Shown here: positions 56,584-64,000 of the stretch, in pieces
Position numbering within the stretch: position 1 is the stretch's first letter
Layout of the letters: each line of letters begins with the position of its first letter
Assembly (NCBI GenBank): GCA_964473365.1
Contig: CAYYOV010000015.1
Coordinates: forward strand, 1 to 64,000
DNA from: 2-02-FULL-55-14 sp964473365
Lineage (GTDB): Bacteria > Bacteroidota > Ignavibacteria > UBA10030
DNA: 64,000 nucleotides
Direction of reading: 5' to 3'
Notes under the pieces: model-generated
Told to the model about the DNA's origin: nothing
What the model saw: only the letters and a program-made list of their open reading frames with translations
The model's database searches: none
Position numbers and translations under genes: made by a program

Positions 56584-58167
56584 ATGCGCACCACGATCAT
56601 CTCCTGCGCCGTCGCGTTGTTCATCGCTTCTGCGGCGGCTCAACCATTCGGTGGACCACAGCCGAACTCATTTCCGACCGAAGACCCGATCATCAAGTCG
56701 ATCTACGCCGAAGCGATGGATTCGTCGAAGCTCGAATTCCTCGCCCACGAGCTGCTGGACGTTATAGGACCGCGATTGACCGGTTCGCCGGCCCAGCTGA
56801 AGGCGCACGACTGGGCGGTGAGCACCCTCAAGCAGTGGGGCATCACTGCGCGAAACGAACAGTGGGGCGTGTGGCGCGGCTGGGAGCGCGGTATTACGCA
56901 CATCGATCTCCTCGAGCCTCGCGTGCGCACCCTTGAAGGTACGATGCTAGCGTGGAGCCCCGGGACCAAAAAGGGGGGCGTCACCGCGACGACGGTGATC
57001 ATGACCGACCCCGTCGATTCAGCCGATTTCCGGAAGTGGCTTCCGTCCGTGAAGGGTAAGTTCGTGCTCATTTCGGCACCGCAGCTCACCGGCCGGCCGG
57101 ATGACAATTGGGAGAAGTTCGCCGTCAAGGAATCGTTCGATCGGCTGAAAGAGGAGCGCAAGAAGATCTCCGATAACTGGACGGCCCGCGTCCGCAAGAC
57201 CGGTTTCAGGTCCGACACGCTTGCCAACCTCCTTGAGCAAGCGGGAGCCGCGGGCGTGATCACCAATCGATGGTCGATGGGATGGGGTGTCGACAAGATC
57301 TTCAGCACGAACGCCCGCAAGGTCCCAGTCGTGGATCTGAGCCTGGAAGACTACAACCTCGTGTTCCGGTTGACGGAGAGTGGGAAGAATCCGCTGGTAC
57401 GCATCGAGGCGGAGTCGAAGTTCCTCGGCGAGCGCCCAGCACTCAACTCGATCGGCGAGATCAAAGGCACGGAAAAGCCCGACGAATACGTCGTGCTCTC
57501 AGCTCACCTGGATTCATGGGACGCCGGATCCGGCGCCACGGACAACGGCACCGGTTCGATCCTCATGATGGAAGTGATGCGGATCCTCAAGAAGTACTAT
57601 CCGAACCCCAAGCGCACGATCCTGGTAGGATTGTGGGGCAGCGAGGAACAGGGGCTCAACGGCTCGGCAGGATTTGTGGCCGACCATCCGGAGATCGTCC
57701 CGAAGATCCAGGCCTCCTTCAACCAGGATAACGGAACCGGGCGTGTGCAATCGATGTCCGGAGCCGGCCTTCTCAGCGCGGGAGAATTCCTGGGCCGGTG
57801 GCTTTCGCGCGTACCGACGGGCGTGACGCAGCATATCAAGCTCAGCCTACCCGGCTCACCAGCCGGAGGCGGCAGCGACAATGCATCGTTCACGGCGGGT
57901 GGAGCCCCCGGGTTCAGCCTCGGCTCGCTGGACTGGGACTACTTTCTCTACACGTGGCACACGAATCGTGACACGTACGACAAACTCGTCTTTGACGACA
58001 TCAAGAACAATGCGGTCCTGGCGGCGTGCCTCGTCTACCTGGCCTCCGAGGATCCGCAATTCATGCCTCGTGAACGTCGCATCCTTCCGCCCGATCAGCG
58101 CGGCAACGTGCGCGCCTGGCCCGAACAACGAACGCCGGAACGTGCCGGCGGTATCGACAAGAAGTGA
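56584..58167 (+). CDS. M28 family zinc aminopeptidase with PA domain
   Basis: An exported metallo-peptidase of 527 residues. ATG 56584 with AGGAG at 56573-56577 gives signal peptide MRTTIISCAVALFIASAAAQ. A PA-like domain (about 130-290) includes KGKFVLISAPQL and AGAAGVITNRW. The catalytic domain has the first zinc ligand in SAHLDSWDAGSGATDNGTG (His and Asp), Glu-Glu in LWGSEEQGLNG and a late His in TWHTNRDTYDK. The call is Q-type aminopeptidase/carboxypeptidase (PGCP-like). It probably acts in peptide scavenging together with prolyl oligopeptidase and the tricorn-like protease. A hairpin follows at 58189. Confidence 0.92.
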   Translation: MRTTIISCAVALFIASAAAQPFGGPQPNSFPTEDPIIKSIYAEAMDSSKLEFLAHELLDVIGPRLTGSPAQLKAHDWAVSTLKQWGITARNEQWGVWRGWERGITHIDLLEPRVRTLEGTMLAWSPGTKKGGVTATTVIMTDPVDSADFRKWLPSVKGKFVLISAPQLTGRPDDNWEKFAVKESFDRLKEERKKISDNWTARVRKTGFRSDTLANLLEQAGAAGVITNRWSMGWGVDKIFSTNARKVPVVDLSLEDYNLVFRLTESGKNPLVRIEAESKFLGERPALNSIGEIKGTEKPDEYVVLSAHLDSWDAGSGATDNGTGSILMMEVMRILKKYYPNPKRTILVGLWGSEEQGLNGSAGFVADHPEIVPKIQASFNQDNGTGRVQSMSGAGLLSAGEFLGRWLSRVPTGVTQHIKLSLPGSPAGGGSDNASFTAGGAPGFSLGSLDWDYFLYTWHTNRDTYDKLVFDDIKNNAVLAACLVYLASEDPQFMPRERRILPPDQRGNVRAWPEQRTPERAGGIDKK

Positions 58168-58188
58168 GCGAGTGGCGGACGAAACGCA

Positions 58189-58220
58189 CGAAGGCCCCGG
58201 GATCCGGGGCCTTCGCGTTT
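58189..58220. terminator. Bidirectional hairpin terminator after the M28 peptidase
   Basis: CGAAGGCCCCGG (58189-58200) and CCGGGGCCTTCG (58204-58215) form a perfect 12-bp stem with a 3-nt loop, followed by CGTTTG. It lies between the stop at 58167 and the convergent stop at 58243. Confidence 0.88.
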
Positions 58221-58242
58221 GTACGGGCCTGTGAAACGTTCG

Positions 58243-58707
58243 TCAGTCGGCGACCGGCGAGGGGCTCCAGTTCAATGCGACCGTCGGCACCACCTCGGGC
58301 GCTTCAAAGATCATGAAGGTCCCGGCCTTGACGATCGTATTGTAGTACCAGGCGCAGTGCGCACGGATCCGGGCACTCTCATCGAACGACACCGTCGTCT
58401 TCACGAGATACGTTCCGAATGGATTGCCGATGCGGCTCAGGGCCCAAGCCGAGGCGATGCGCACACATTCATCGTTGCTGGAACGCAGTTTGGCCATCAA
58501 CGCGAGCACCGCCCGGTCCGACTTGATCTGGCCGAGCATCAACGCGCATGATCGCTGTAACCCGACGTTCTCGGACGCAAGCCCCACGAGCAGGTTCTGC
58601 TCTACCCGTGCCTTGTCGAACGCCTTGGCCTTCTCTACCGGCTCGCCCGCGACCGCCATGGCCGTCAGCGCCGCGAGAACCAGCACTACAACCAGAATCC
58701 TATTCAT
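58243..58707 (-). CDS. Exported HEAT-repeat protein
   Basis: A 154-residue protein with signal peptide MNRILVVVLVLAALTAMAVAG, set by GGGAGG before ATG 58707. Residues about 35-110 form HEAT-like helix pairs (LVGLASENVGLQRSCALMLG and ECVRIASAWALSRIGN), typical of protein-protein interaction scaffolds in the periplasm. The last part ends in APEVVPTVALNWSP. A similar longer frame upstream lacks a ribosome binding site. The partner is not apparent in the window. Confidence 0.78.
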   Translation of the reverse strand: MNRILVVVLVLAALTAMAVAGEPVEKAKAFDKARVEQNLLVGLASENVGLQRSCALMLGQIKSDRAVLALMAKLRSSNDECVRIASAWALSRIGNPFGTYLVKTTVSFDESARIRAHCAWYYNTIVKAGTFMIFEAPEVVPTVALNWSPSPVAD

Positions 58708-58871
58708 GACGACCTCCCTGCGTGGTGGTGGATGAGGAGAACTGGAACCTCCTTCTGAACATGCGTACGCAGGCCCCACGGTACAGTTGCCAAAATGTGA
58801 CGAGCGGCGTGAAACCCGATGCCAGCGGACGTGCTCGCCGCATGTAACTCTGAGCGGGCCGGCTCGTAGAC

Positions 58872-59264
58872 ATGGTATTCGTCGCTGCCATGACACCCAC
58901 AACGACCACCCCTCGGGCATCCCGCCGCCATTCAGACCGTTTGTTGGTCCGGGTGCATGGCCGGATCCTGGTCATGCCGGCCGACCGGGTGGACTGGATC
59001 GAGGCCGCCGGCATGTATGTCAGGCTGCATACGCCCGAAACGCAGCCGCTCATACGACGATCCATCCACGATCTCGAGCAGCGTCTCGATCCTGAGAAAT
59101 TCATCCGCATTCATCGGTCGGCCATTATTAACGTCGACCGCCTCCACGACCTGCAACCGCTCTCCTCGGGCGACTTCGAAGTCACCCTGCTTGACGGCAC
59201 ACGCCTCACGCTCAGCCGACGATACAGACATCGTGTCGAAGCGCGGTTAGGCGAAGCCATCTGA
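58872..59264 (+). CDS. Stand-alone LytTR DNA-binding protein
   Basis: A 130-residue protein with a LytTR domain: DRVDWIEAAGMYVRLHT, RSIHDLEQRLDPEKFIRIHRSAIINVDRL and GDFEVTLLDGTRLTLSRRYR, which are the family's hallmarks. No receiver domain precedes it, so it is a single-domain transcription factor and may dimerise on direct repeats. The start is uncertain: ATG 58872 or ATG 58890, neither with a clear ribosome binding site. It is divergent from the HEAT-repeat gene (164 bp) and upstream of the decarboxylase. Confidence 0.83.
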   Translation: MVFVAAMTPTTTTPRASRRHSDRLLVRVHGRILVMPADRVDWIEAAGMYVRLHTPETQPLIRRSIHDLEQRLDPEKFIRIHRSAIINVDRLHDLQPLSSGDFEVTLLDGTRLTLSRRYRHRVEARLGEAI

Positions 59265-59384
59265 CGCGAGACAACCGATCAGCGATCGAAACTGATCGCC
59301 ACTCACCCCTTCAGTCATCCTGCCGGGCCCTTGAAGGCCCACCGTTGAATCCGCATATTGGGTCATTGAAACATGAGGCCCACG

Positions 59385-60821
59385 ATGAGCTCTTCCGATC
59401 ACGCCCACCACATGACGCCCGACGAATTCGAACAGATCGGTCGCCAGGTCATGCGTTGGGTGGCCGACTACCACCGCAATGTTGAACAATATCCGGTCCT
59501 TGCAACGGTCAAGCCCGGCGAGGTGCGTTCACACCTTCCACCCCATCCCCCGCTCCGGGGAGAGTCGATGGACGCCGTCCTGAAAGACCTCGATGCGATC
59601 ATCCTTCCGGGGATCACGCACTGGCAATCCCCCAACTTCTTCGCCTTCTTCCCGGCCAACACCTCCGGTCCTGCGATCCTCGGTGACCTGATCTCGTCGG
59701 GCCTCGGTGTTCAGGGGATGATGTGGGCCACGAGCCCGGCCTGCACGGAACTGGAAACGCACGTCTTGGATTGGTTGGTGGAGATGCTGGCGCTCCCGGA
59801 GCGTTTTTCATCGCATTCCACGGGCGGCGGGGTCATTCTGGATTCGGCGTCAAGCGCCTCCTTGGGTGCGATCCTGGCCGCCCGGGAGCGGGCAACCACA
59901 TACCGTTCCAATGAGAACGGCGTGCGCGAACCCCTGGTGGGATACATCTCCGACCAGGCACATTCCTCGATCGAGAAGAGCATGACCGTTGCGGGGATCG
60001 GGCGCGCGAATCTGCGTATCGTCGGCACAGATGATCGATTCGCTATGAGGCCCGAGTTGCTGGAGGAGCAGATCCGGAAGGACAAGGCAGCGGGCCTGGT
60101 GCCGTTCTTCGTGGCGGCCACGGTTGGCACGACATCCTCGCACGCCATGGACCCGTTGCGGGCCATCGGTGAGATCTGTCGTCGCGAAGGGCTATGGTTC
60201 CATGTCGATGCTGCACATGCCGGCACGGCGGCGATCGTTCCGGAATTCCGCGGCATGCACGACGGGCTGGAACTGGCCGACAGCTACTGTTTCAATCCAC
60301 ATAAGTGGATGTTTACGACGTTCGACTGCGACTGCTTTTATGTCGCCGACCGTGCGTCCTTGATACGCACCCTCAGCATCCTGCCGGAGTACCTGAAGAA
60401 CAAGGCGACCGAATCGGGCGCCGTGATCGACTATCGGGATTGGCAAATACCGCTCGGACGGCGGTTCCGGTCGCTCAAGCTCTGGCTGGTGATCCGATGG
60501 TATGGCGTGGAAGGACTTCAGGAGTTTGTCCGTCGGCACGTGGCCATCGCGCAGGAGTTCGCCCGCTGGGTCGGCGCCGACCCTCTGTTCGAGCTCGCCG
60601 CCCCCGCACCGCTGAATCTTGTGACATTCCGCCACAACAAAGGGGACGAGGCGACCCGGACAATTCAGGAACGGCTGAATGCCAGCGGCGACCTCTACCT
60701 CACTCATACGGTGTTGAACGGCAGGCACACGCTGCGGATGAGCATCGGCGGCACGCTCACCGAGCGACGCCACGTTGAACGGGCATGGGAGAGGATACGG
60801 GACGAGGGAATGCGGGTGTAG
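59385..60821 (+). CDS. PLP-dependent aromatic-amino-acid-type decarboxylase
   Basis: A cytoplasmic group II PLP decarboxylase of about 478 residues. The PLP Lys is in CFNPHKWMFTTFDC, the Asp that pairs with the pyridine N in FHVDAAHAGTAAI, and other landmarks are THWQSPNFFAFFPAN and GGGVILDSASSAS. Overall similarity is to tryptophan, tyrosine or phenylalanine decarboxylases, making aromatic amines. ATG 59385 has GAGG six bases upstream; ATG 59373 is the longer option. The A-rich degenerate repeat follows its stop. The LytTR gene upstream may control it, but no operator is visible. Confidence 0.9.
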   Translation: MSSSDHAHHMTPDEFEQIGRQVMRWVADYHRNVEQYPVLATVKPGEVRSHLPPHPPLRGESMDAVLKDLDAIILPGITHWQSPNFFAFFPANTSGPAILGDLISSGLGVQGMMWATSPACTELETHVLDWLVEMLALPERFSSHSTGGGVILDSASSASLGAILAARERATTYRSNENGVREPLVGYISDQAHSSIEKSMTVAGIGRANLRIVGTDDRFAMRPELLEEQIRKDKAAGLVPFFVAATVGTTSSHAMDPLRAIGEICRREGLWFHVDAAHAGTAAIVPEFRGMHDGLELADSYCFNPHKWMFTTFDCDCFYVADRASLIRTLSILPEYLKNKATESGAVIDYRDWQIPLGRRFRSLKLWLVIRWYGVEGLQEFVRRHVAIAQEFARWVGADPLFELAAPAPLNLVTFRHNKGDEATRTIQERLNASGDLYLTHTVLNGRHTLRMSIGGTLTERRHVERAWERIRDEGMRV

Positions 60822-60828
60822 AAGACTC

Positions 60829-60890
60829 CAGACGCCAAATGGCCAGACTCCAAACAAATGTCGAAACCAACAGATGCCAAACTTCTGGAG
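60829..60890. repeat. Degenerate short-word repeat with CCAAA units
   Basis: Between the decarboxylase stop and the uppP stop, short words recur: GCCAAAT, TCCAAAC, ACCAACA and GCCAAAC in about 60 bp. It is not a perfect tandem array. A similar stretch with CGAAA words lies at 63890-63945. Nothing else is seen in this gap. Confidence 0.45.
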
Positions 60891-60898
60891 AGGGCCGG

Positions 60899-61747
60899 CT
60901 ACGGGGAGATCTTTCCTGAGAGGAGCAGCGCCCAGATCGTGGCGCCGGCAAGCAAGCGATAGATGATGAAGAGAGCGGTGGTACGAGTGCGGAGATAGCG
61001 GAGCAGGAATTCGATCGAAGCGTAGCCCACCACGGCCGACACGATCGTTGCCACGACGACGTTCATGATGCCGAGCTGGTCAATGAAGGACCGCATTTCG
61101 TACAGCTGAAGCAAGCCACTGGCGCCGATCGCGGGAACACTCAGCAGGAACGAGAACCTCGCGGCATCCTCCCGTTTCATCCCCAAGAACAACGCCGCAG
61201 TGATCGTGGTGCCGGAGCGGGACGATCCGGGGATCAACGCCACGGCCTGCGCCATGCCAACCCACAACGCGTCCTTCCATGTTGCCTGGTCGATCGATCG
61301 ATTGCGCTTCCCCACCCACTCAGCCAGCCACAAGATCAACGCGAGCACGATCAAGCTCGTGCCGATCACCTCGAGGTTCTTCGTCAGACTCCCCTCGATC
61401 GCTTTCTTGAACGCGAGTCCGATCACGACGACCGGCACCGTTCCGACGATAACGAGCCATCCGAGACGAGCCTGTCCGAGTCCAGCCGACGGTGTCGCCA
61501 GGAACGTGCGACCGTCGACGATGAACCCGCGTACAATGGAGACGATGTCCTTCGCGAAATAGACGAGGATCGCGACAAGCGTCCCGAGCTGGATGACAGC
61601 AATGAACGCCGTCCATTGTTCGGGATGAGCCTGATCGACGAGATCGAGGAGGCGTCCACCCAACGTCAGGTGTGCCGTGCTGCTGATGGGCAGGAACTCT
61701 GTCAGCCCTTGGATGATGCCGAGAATAATTGCGTCGAGAATGGTCAT
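60899..61747 (-). CDS. uppP: Undecaprenyl-diphosphatase (UppP/BacA)
   Basis: An integral membrane phosphatase of 282 residues that recycles undecaprenyl pyrophosphate to the monophosphate lipid carrier for cell-wall synthesis; overexpression confers bacitracin tolerance in other species. The catalytic motifs are IIQGLTEFLPISSTAHL (residues about 10-26) and PGSSRSGTTITAALFLG (about 165-180). Eight hydrophobic segments are present. ATG 61747 begins directly before the first helix (MTILDAIILG). It is divergent from the acyl-CoA ligase (213 bp). The longer frame upstream to 61864 is not supported. Confidence 0.94.
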   Translation of the reverse strand: MTILDAIILGIIQGLTEFLPISSTAHLTLGGRLLDLVDQAHPEQWTAFIAVIQLGTLVAILVYFAKDIVSIVRGFIVDGRTFLATPSAGLGQARLGWLVIVGTVPVVVIGLAFKKAIEGSLTKNLEVIGTSLIVLALILWLAEWVGKRNRSIDQATWKDALWVGMAQAVALIPGSSRSGTTITAALFLGMKREDAARFSFLLSVPAIGASGLLQLYEMRSFIDQLGIMNVVVATIVSAVVGYASIEFLLRYLRTRTTALFIIYRLLAGATIWALLLSGKISP

Positions 61748-61960
61748 GGCGATTCGTGGCGTCCAATATAGAGCTTTTTCAGGAACGACTGTCGTGTTTT
61801 CAGTTCCGCGAATGCGGGGGTCCGGTTTCCAAGAACCGCACTTCTTCTCGAGCACCCTGTACAACTGTCGGCGAGTTCTTGTGCGACAGGCCTCCGTTTC
61901 GTGGCATGAGAATTGACCCTCTCTCGAGGTTCATCACCATTATCCTCCGGAGGACTGCTC

Positions 61961-63883
61961 ATGAATCCCCGTACGCTCCCGTGGCTGCTTGAAACCGGCG
62001 TCCAACTGCATGCCGACAGCGTGCTGATGTGGGAGAAACGCGATGGCCAGTACAGGCCGTTCTCCTACCGCCAGATACAGGAACGCGTCCACGCCGCCGC
62101 AGCCGGACTGATGAGCATGGGGATCCAGCCAGGGGACCGGGTCGGCCTTATCTCCGAGGGACGGAATGATTGGGTGGTGTCGGAGCTTGGCATTCTGTAT
62201 GCCGGAGGGATCAACGTTCCTCTCTCGATCAAGATCGAGGAGCCGTCGGAGCTGAAATTCCGACTGGCCCATTCCGGATGCCGCATCGTCATCGTGTCGG
62301 GCAACCAGGCGCGCAAGCTCGACCCGATCAAGCGTGATCTCCCCGACCTGGAAGGAACGATCCTTCTCGACGCTCCCGAGCAGTTGCACACGGACGAGGT
62401 GACCATGGATGAGGTGGTCCATCGGGGAAAGGAATTCCTCGCGCGTCACCGCGGCGAATTTGAACGACGCTGGCAAGCCGTGGGAGAAGATGACATCGCC
62501 ACGATCTGTTACACATCAGGGACCACAGCCGACCCGAAGGGGGTCATGCTGACGCATCGGAACTACACGGCCAACGTGAAGCAGTGTTCGGAGCACCTCC
62601 CCCAGCCCTCGTGGTACACGTCCCTCCTGATCCTGCCGTGGGACCATTCCTTCGCACACACGGCGGGGGTCTATCTTCTCATGAGCATTGGAGCCAGCAT
62701 GTCGTCCGTGCAGATCGGCAAGAGCCCTCTGGAGACGCTCAGGAACATCCCGGTCAACATCCGCGAAACGAAGCCGACGTTCTTGCTCAGCGTTCCGGCA
62801 CTGGCGAAGAACTTCCGAAAGAACATCGAGAAAGGGATCTCCGAGAAAGGCCCTGTGGTTGAAAAGCTCTTCCAACGAGCTCTTGCGGTCGCCTATGCCT
62901 ATAACAGGGAAGGACACAATCGGGGCGTCGGTGCAACCGTCGCCGAGAAGATGGCGTACAAGTTCTACGACACGATCCTGTTCAAGAAGATACGGACCGT
63001 CTTCGGCGGACGACTGGACTACTTTATCGGCGGTGCCGCCGTGCTCGATATCGAGTTGCAGAGGTTCTTCTACGCCATCGGGATCCCGATGTACCAGGGA
63101 TATGGGCTAACCGAAGCTGCCCCGGTCATCTCGGCAAATTCCCCGGCTGCGCACAAGCTCGGCTCATCCGGCCGTGTGCTCCCGCGTCTGGAGCTCCGGA
63201 TCCTGGACGACGAGGGCCAACCCGTCGTTTCCGGTCAGAAGGGCCAGATCGTGGTGAAGGGAGAGAATGTGATGAAGGGCTACTGGAACAACGAACGTGC
63301 GACGAACGAGGTGTTGAGGGATGGATGGCTGTACACGGGAGACATCGGGTATGTGGACGAAGACGGATATCTGTTCGTGCTGGGCCGCGAGAAGAGCGTC
63401 ATGATCAGTTCCGACGGAGAGAAATACAGTCCCGAAGGGATCGAGGAGACGATCGTTGCCCATTCACCCTACGTCGACCAGGTGATGCTCTACAACGATC
63501 ACTCACTGTATACGGTCGCGCTCGTGGTCCCGAACAAAGAATCGATCGGTGGTTGGCTGAAGGCGAAGCATCTGGACCCGCAGACCGCGGCGGGACAGGA
63601 TGCGGCGCTGCGGCTGCTGGAGGACCAGGTCAAGGCCTACAAGTCGGGGGGCGCGTATGCGGGTCAGTTCCCCGAGCGATGGCTGCCGTCGGCAATCGCC
63701 GTTCTCGGCGAGGGGTTCACCGAGCAGAACCGAATGCTCAATAGCACGTTGAAAATGGTCAGGGGACGGATCACGGAGTTCTACAAGAACCGCATGGATT
63801 ACCTCTTCACGCCGGAGGGGAAAGACGTCTGCAACCATCAGAATCGGACGATCGTGCGGAGGCTGTTCGAAGGGAATACCTGA
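61961..63883 (+). CDS. Long-chain fatty acid-CoA ligase
   Basis: An AMP-forming acyl-CoA synthetase of 640 residues. CCGGAGGA precedes ATG 61961 by 8 bases. Motifs: CYTSGTTADPKGVML (A3, ATP loop), LPWDHSFAHTAG, MYQGYGLTEAAPV (A5), WLYTGDIGYVDEDGYLFVLGREK (A7-A8) and the Lys in NSTLKMVRGR (A10). It activates fatty acids for lipid synthesis or degradation. A 60-bp degenerate repeat follows, then a hairpin at the window edge. Chain length is inferred from resemblance to long-chain FadD-type proteins. Confidence 0.92.
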   Translation: MNPRTLPWLLETGVQLHADSVLMWEKRDGQYRPFSYRQIQERVHAAAAGLMSMGIQPGDRVGLISEGRNDWVVSELGILYAGGINVPLSIKIEEPSELKFRLAHSGCRIVIVSGNQARKLDPIKRDLPDLEGTILLDAPEQLHTDEVTMDEVVHRGKEFLARHRGEFERRWQAVGEDDIATICYTSGTTADPKGVMLTHRNYTANVKQCSEHLPQPSWYTSLLILPWDHSFAHTAGVYLLMSIGASMSSVQIGKSPLETLRNIPVNIRETKPTFLLSVPALAKNFRKNIEKGISEKGPVVEKLFQRALAVAYAYNREGHNRGVGATVAEKMAYKFYDTILFKKIRTVFGGRLDYFIGGAAVLDIELQRFFYAIGIPMYQGYGLTEAAPVISANSPAAHKLGSSGRVLPRLELRILDDEGQPVVSGQKGQIVVKGENVMKGYWNNERATNEVLRDGWLYTGDIGYVDEDGYLFVLGREKSVMISSDGEKYSPEGIEETIVAHSPYVDQVMLYNDHSLYTVALVVPNKESIGGWLKAKHLDPQTAAGQDAALRLLEDQVKAYKSGGAYAGQFPERWLPSAIAVLGEGFTEQNRMLNSTLKMVRGRITEFYKNRMDYLFTPEGKDVCNHQNRTIVRRLFEGNT

Positions 63884-63889
63884 AAAGCA

Positions 63890-63945
63890 CGAAATACGAA
63901 GTGCGAAATTCGAAACAGAGTCAAAAACTACAAGCACCAAATAGC
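63890..63945. repeat. Degenerate short-word repeat with CGAAA units
   Basis: After the acyl-CoA ligase stop the words ACGAAAT, ACGAAGT, GCGAAAT and TCGAAAC follow one another at 8-10 nt spacing, then an A-rich tail with CACCAAAT. It resembles the CCAAA stretch at 60829-60890. Dispersed runs of this kind are seen downstream of genes in several bacterial groups. Confidence 0.5.
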
Positions 63946-63988
63946 AAGGGCGCGGGAGGTCATATGACCAACCACGCCCTTGGTGTTT
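63945..63988 (+). terminator. Possible terminator of the acyl-CoA ligase gene
   Basis: CAAGGGCG (63945-63952) and CGCCCTTG (63975-63982) form an 8-bp stem around an internal perfect palindrome GGTCATATGACC (63958-63969). It is followed by GTGTTTCC. The T tract is weak. Confidence 0.55.
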
Positions 63989-64000
63989 CCGCGAGGCGGC

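Overview
The window looks like a chromosomal segment of a GC-rich bacterium of the FCB (Bacteroidota/Chlorobiota) side, closest in style to Ignavibacteria or Kapabacteria. The basis is four large secreted proteins that end in the type A sorting domain of the type IX secretion system (each with a YPNPFNP motif), together with a tricorn-like S41 protease, a DUF5916 outer-membrane protein, prolyl oligopeptidase and M28 peptidases. Unlike classical Bacteroidetes, many genes have strong AGGAGG-like ribosome binding sites. The exact taxon cannot be fixed from sequence reading alone. I saw no tRNA, rRNA, CRISPR array, phage or transposase.

Layout. 1-14.9 kb (+): a surface/secretome block with a T9SS-sorted multiheme cytochrome, a tricorn-like protease, a giant parallel beta-helix protein carrying a dockerin-like and a cohesin-like module, and next to it a protein with three cohesin-like modules and four FnIII-like repeats. 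15-20.4 kb (-): a serine hydrolase lipoprotein, a membrane pyrophosphatase (interrupted by a 100-N scaffold gap that is an assembly artefact) and a dicarboxylate/amino-acid symporter. 20.5-24.6 kb (+): an MGDG-synthase-type glycosyltransferase, a 79-residue Cys-rich protein and a 2-oxoacid:ferredoxin oxidoreductase whose beta subunit is fused to a gamma-like domain. 24.6-27.9 kb (-): a hybrid histidine kinase overlapping a 7-TM protein in an AT-richer patch, then a small membrane-anchored protein.

28.1-37.1 kb (-) is the most interesting region. Eight genes encode membrane-lipid tailoring enzymes: an acyl desaturase, DUF1475, DUF1295, two different cyclopropane-synthase-type methyltransferases, an unknown exported protein, a COG2907 flavoenzyme and DUF1365. 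They lie directly downstream of an ECF sigma/anti-sigma pair. Related sets occur in singlet-oxygen (RpoE-ChrR) regulons and in methyl-branched or furan fatty acid synthesis, but this combination and its product are not obvious.

37.2-47.8 kb: a VWA protein (+), a DUF6986 lyase-like protein with TerC (-), cytosine and guanine deaminases in overlapping frames (+), then a tight minus-strand run of two response regulators, an HEAGH membrane protein, outer-membrane phospholipase A, prolyl oligopeptidase and an E1-like MoeB/rhodanese protein. 47.9-58.7 kb: a DUF5916 barrel protein, a second ECF sigma/anti-sigma/lipoprotein operon, a YiiX-type papain-fold protein, another T9SS-sorted protein, an M28 peptidase and a HEAT-repeat protein. 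58.9-64 kb: a stand-alone LytTR regulator, an aromatic-amino-acid-type decarboxylase, UppP and a long-chain acyl-CoA ligase. Convergent gene pairs are mostly separated by clear hairpin terminators.
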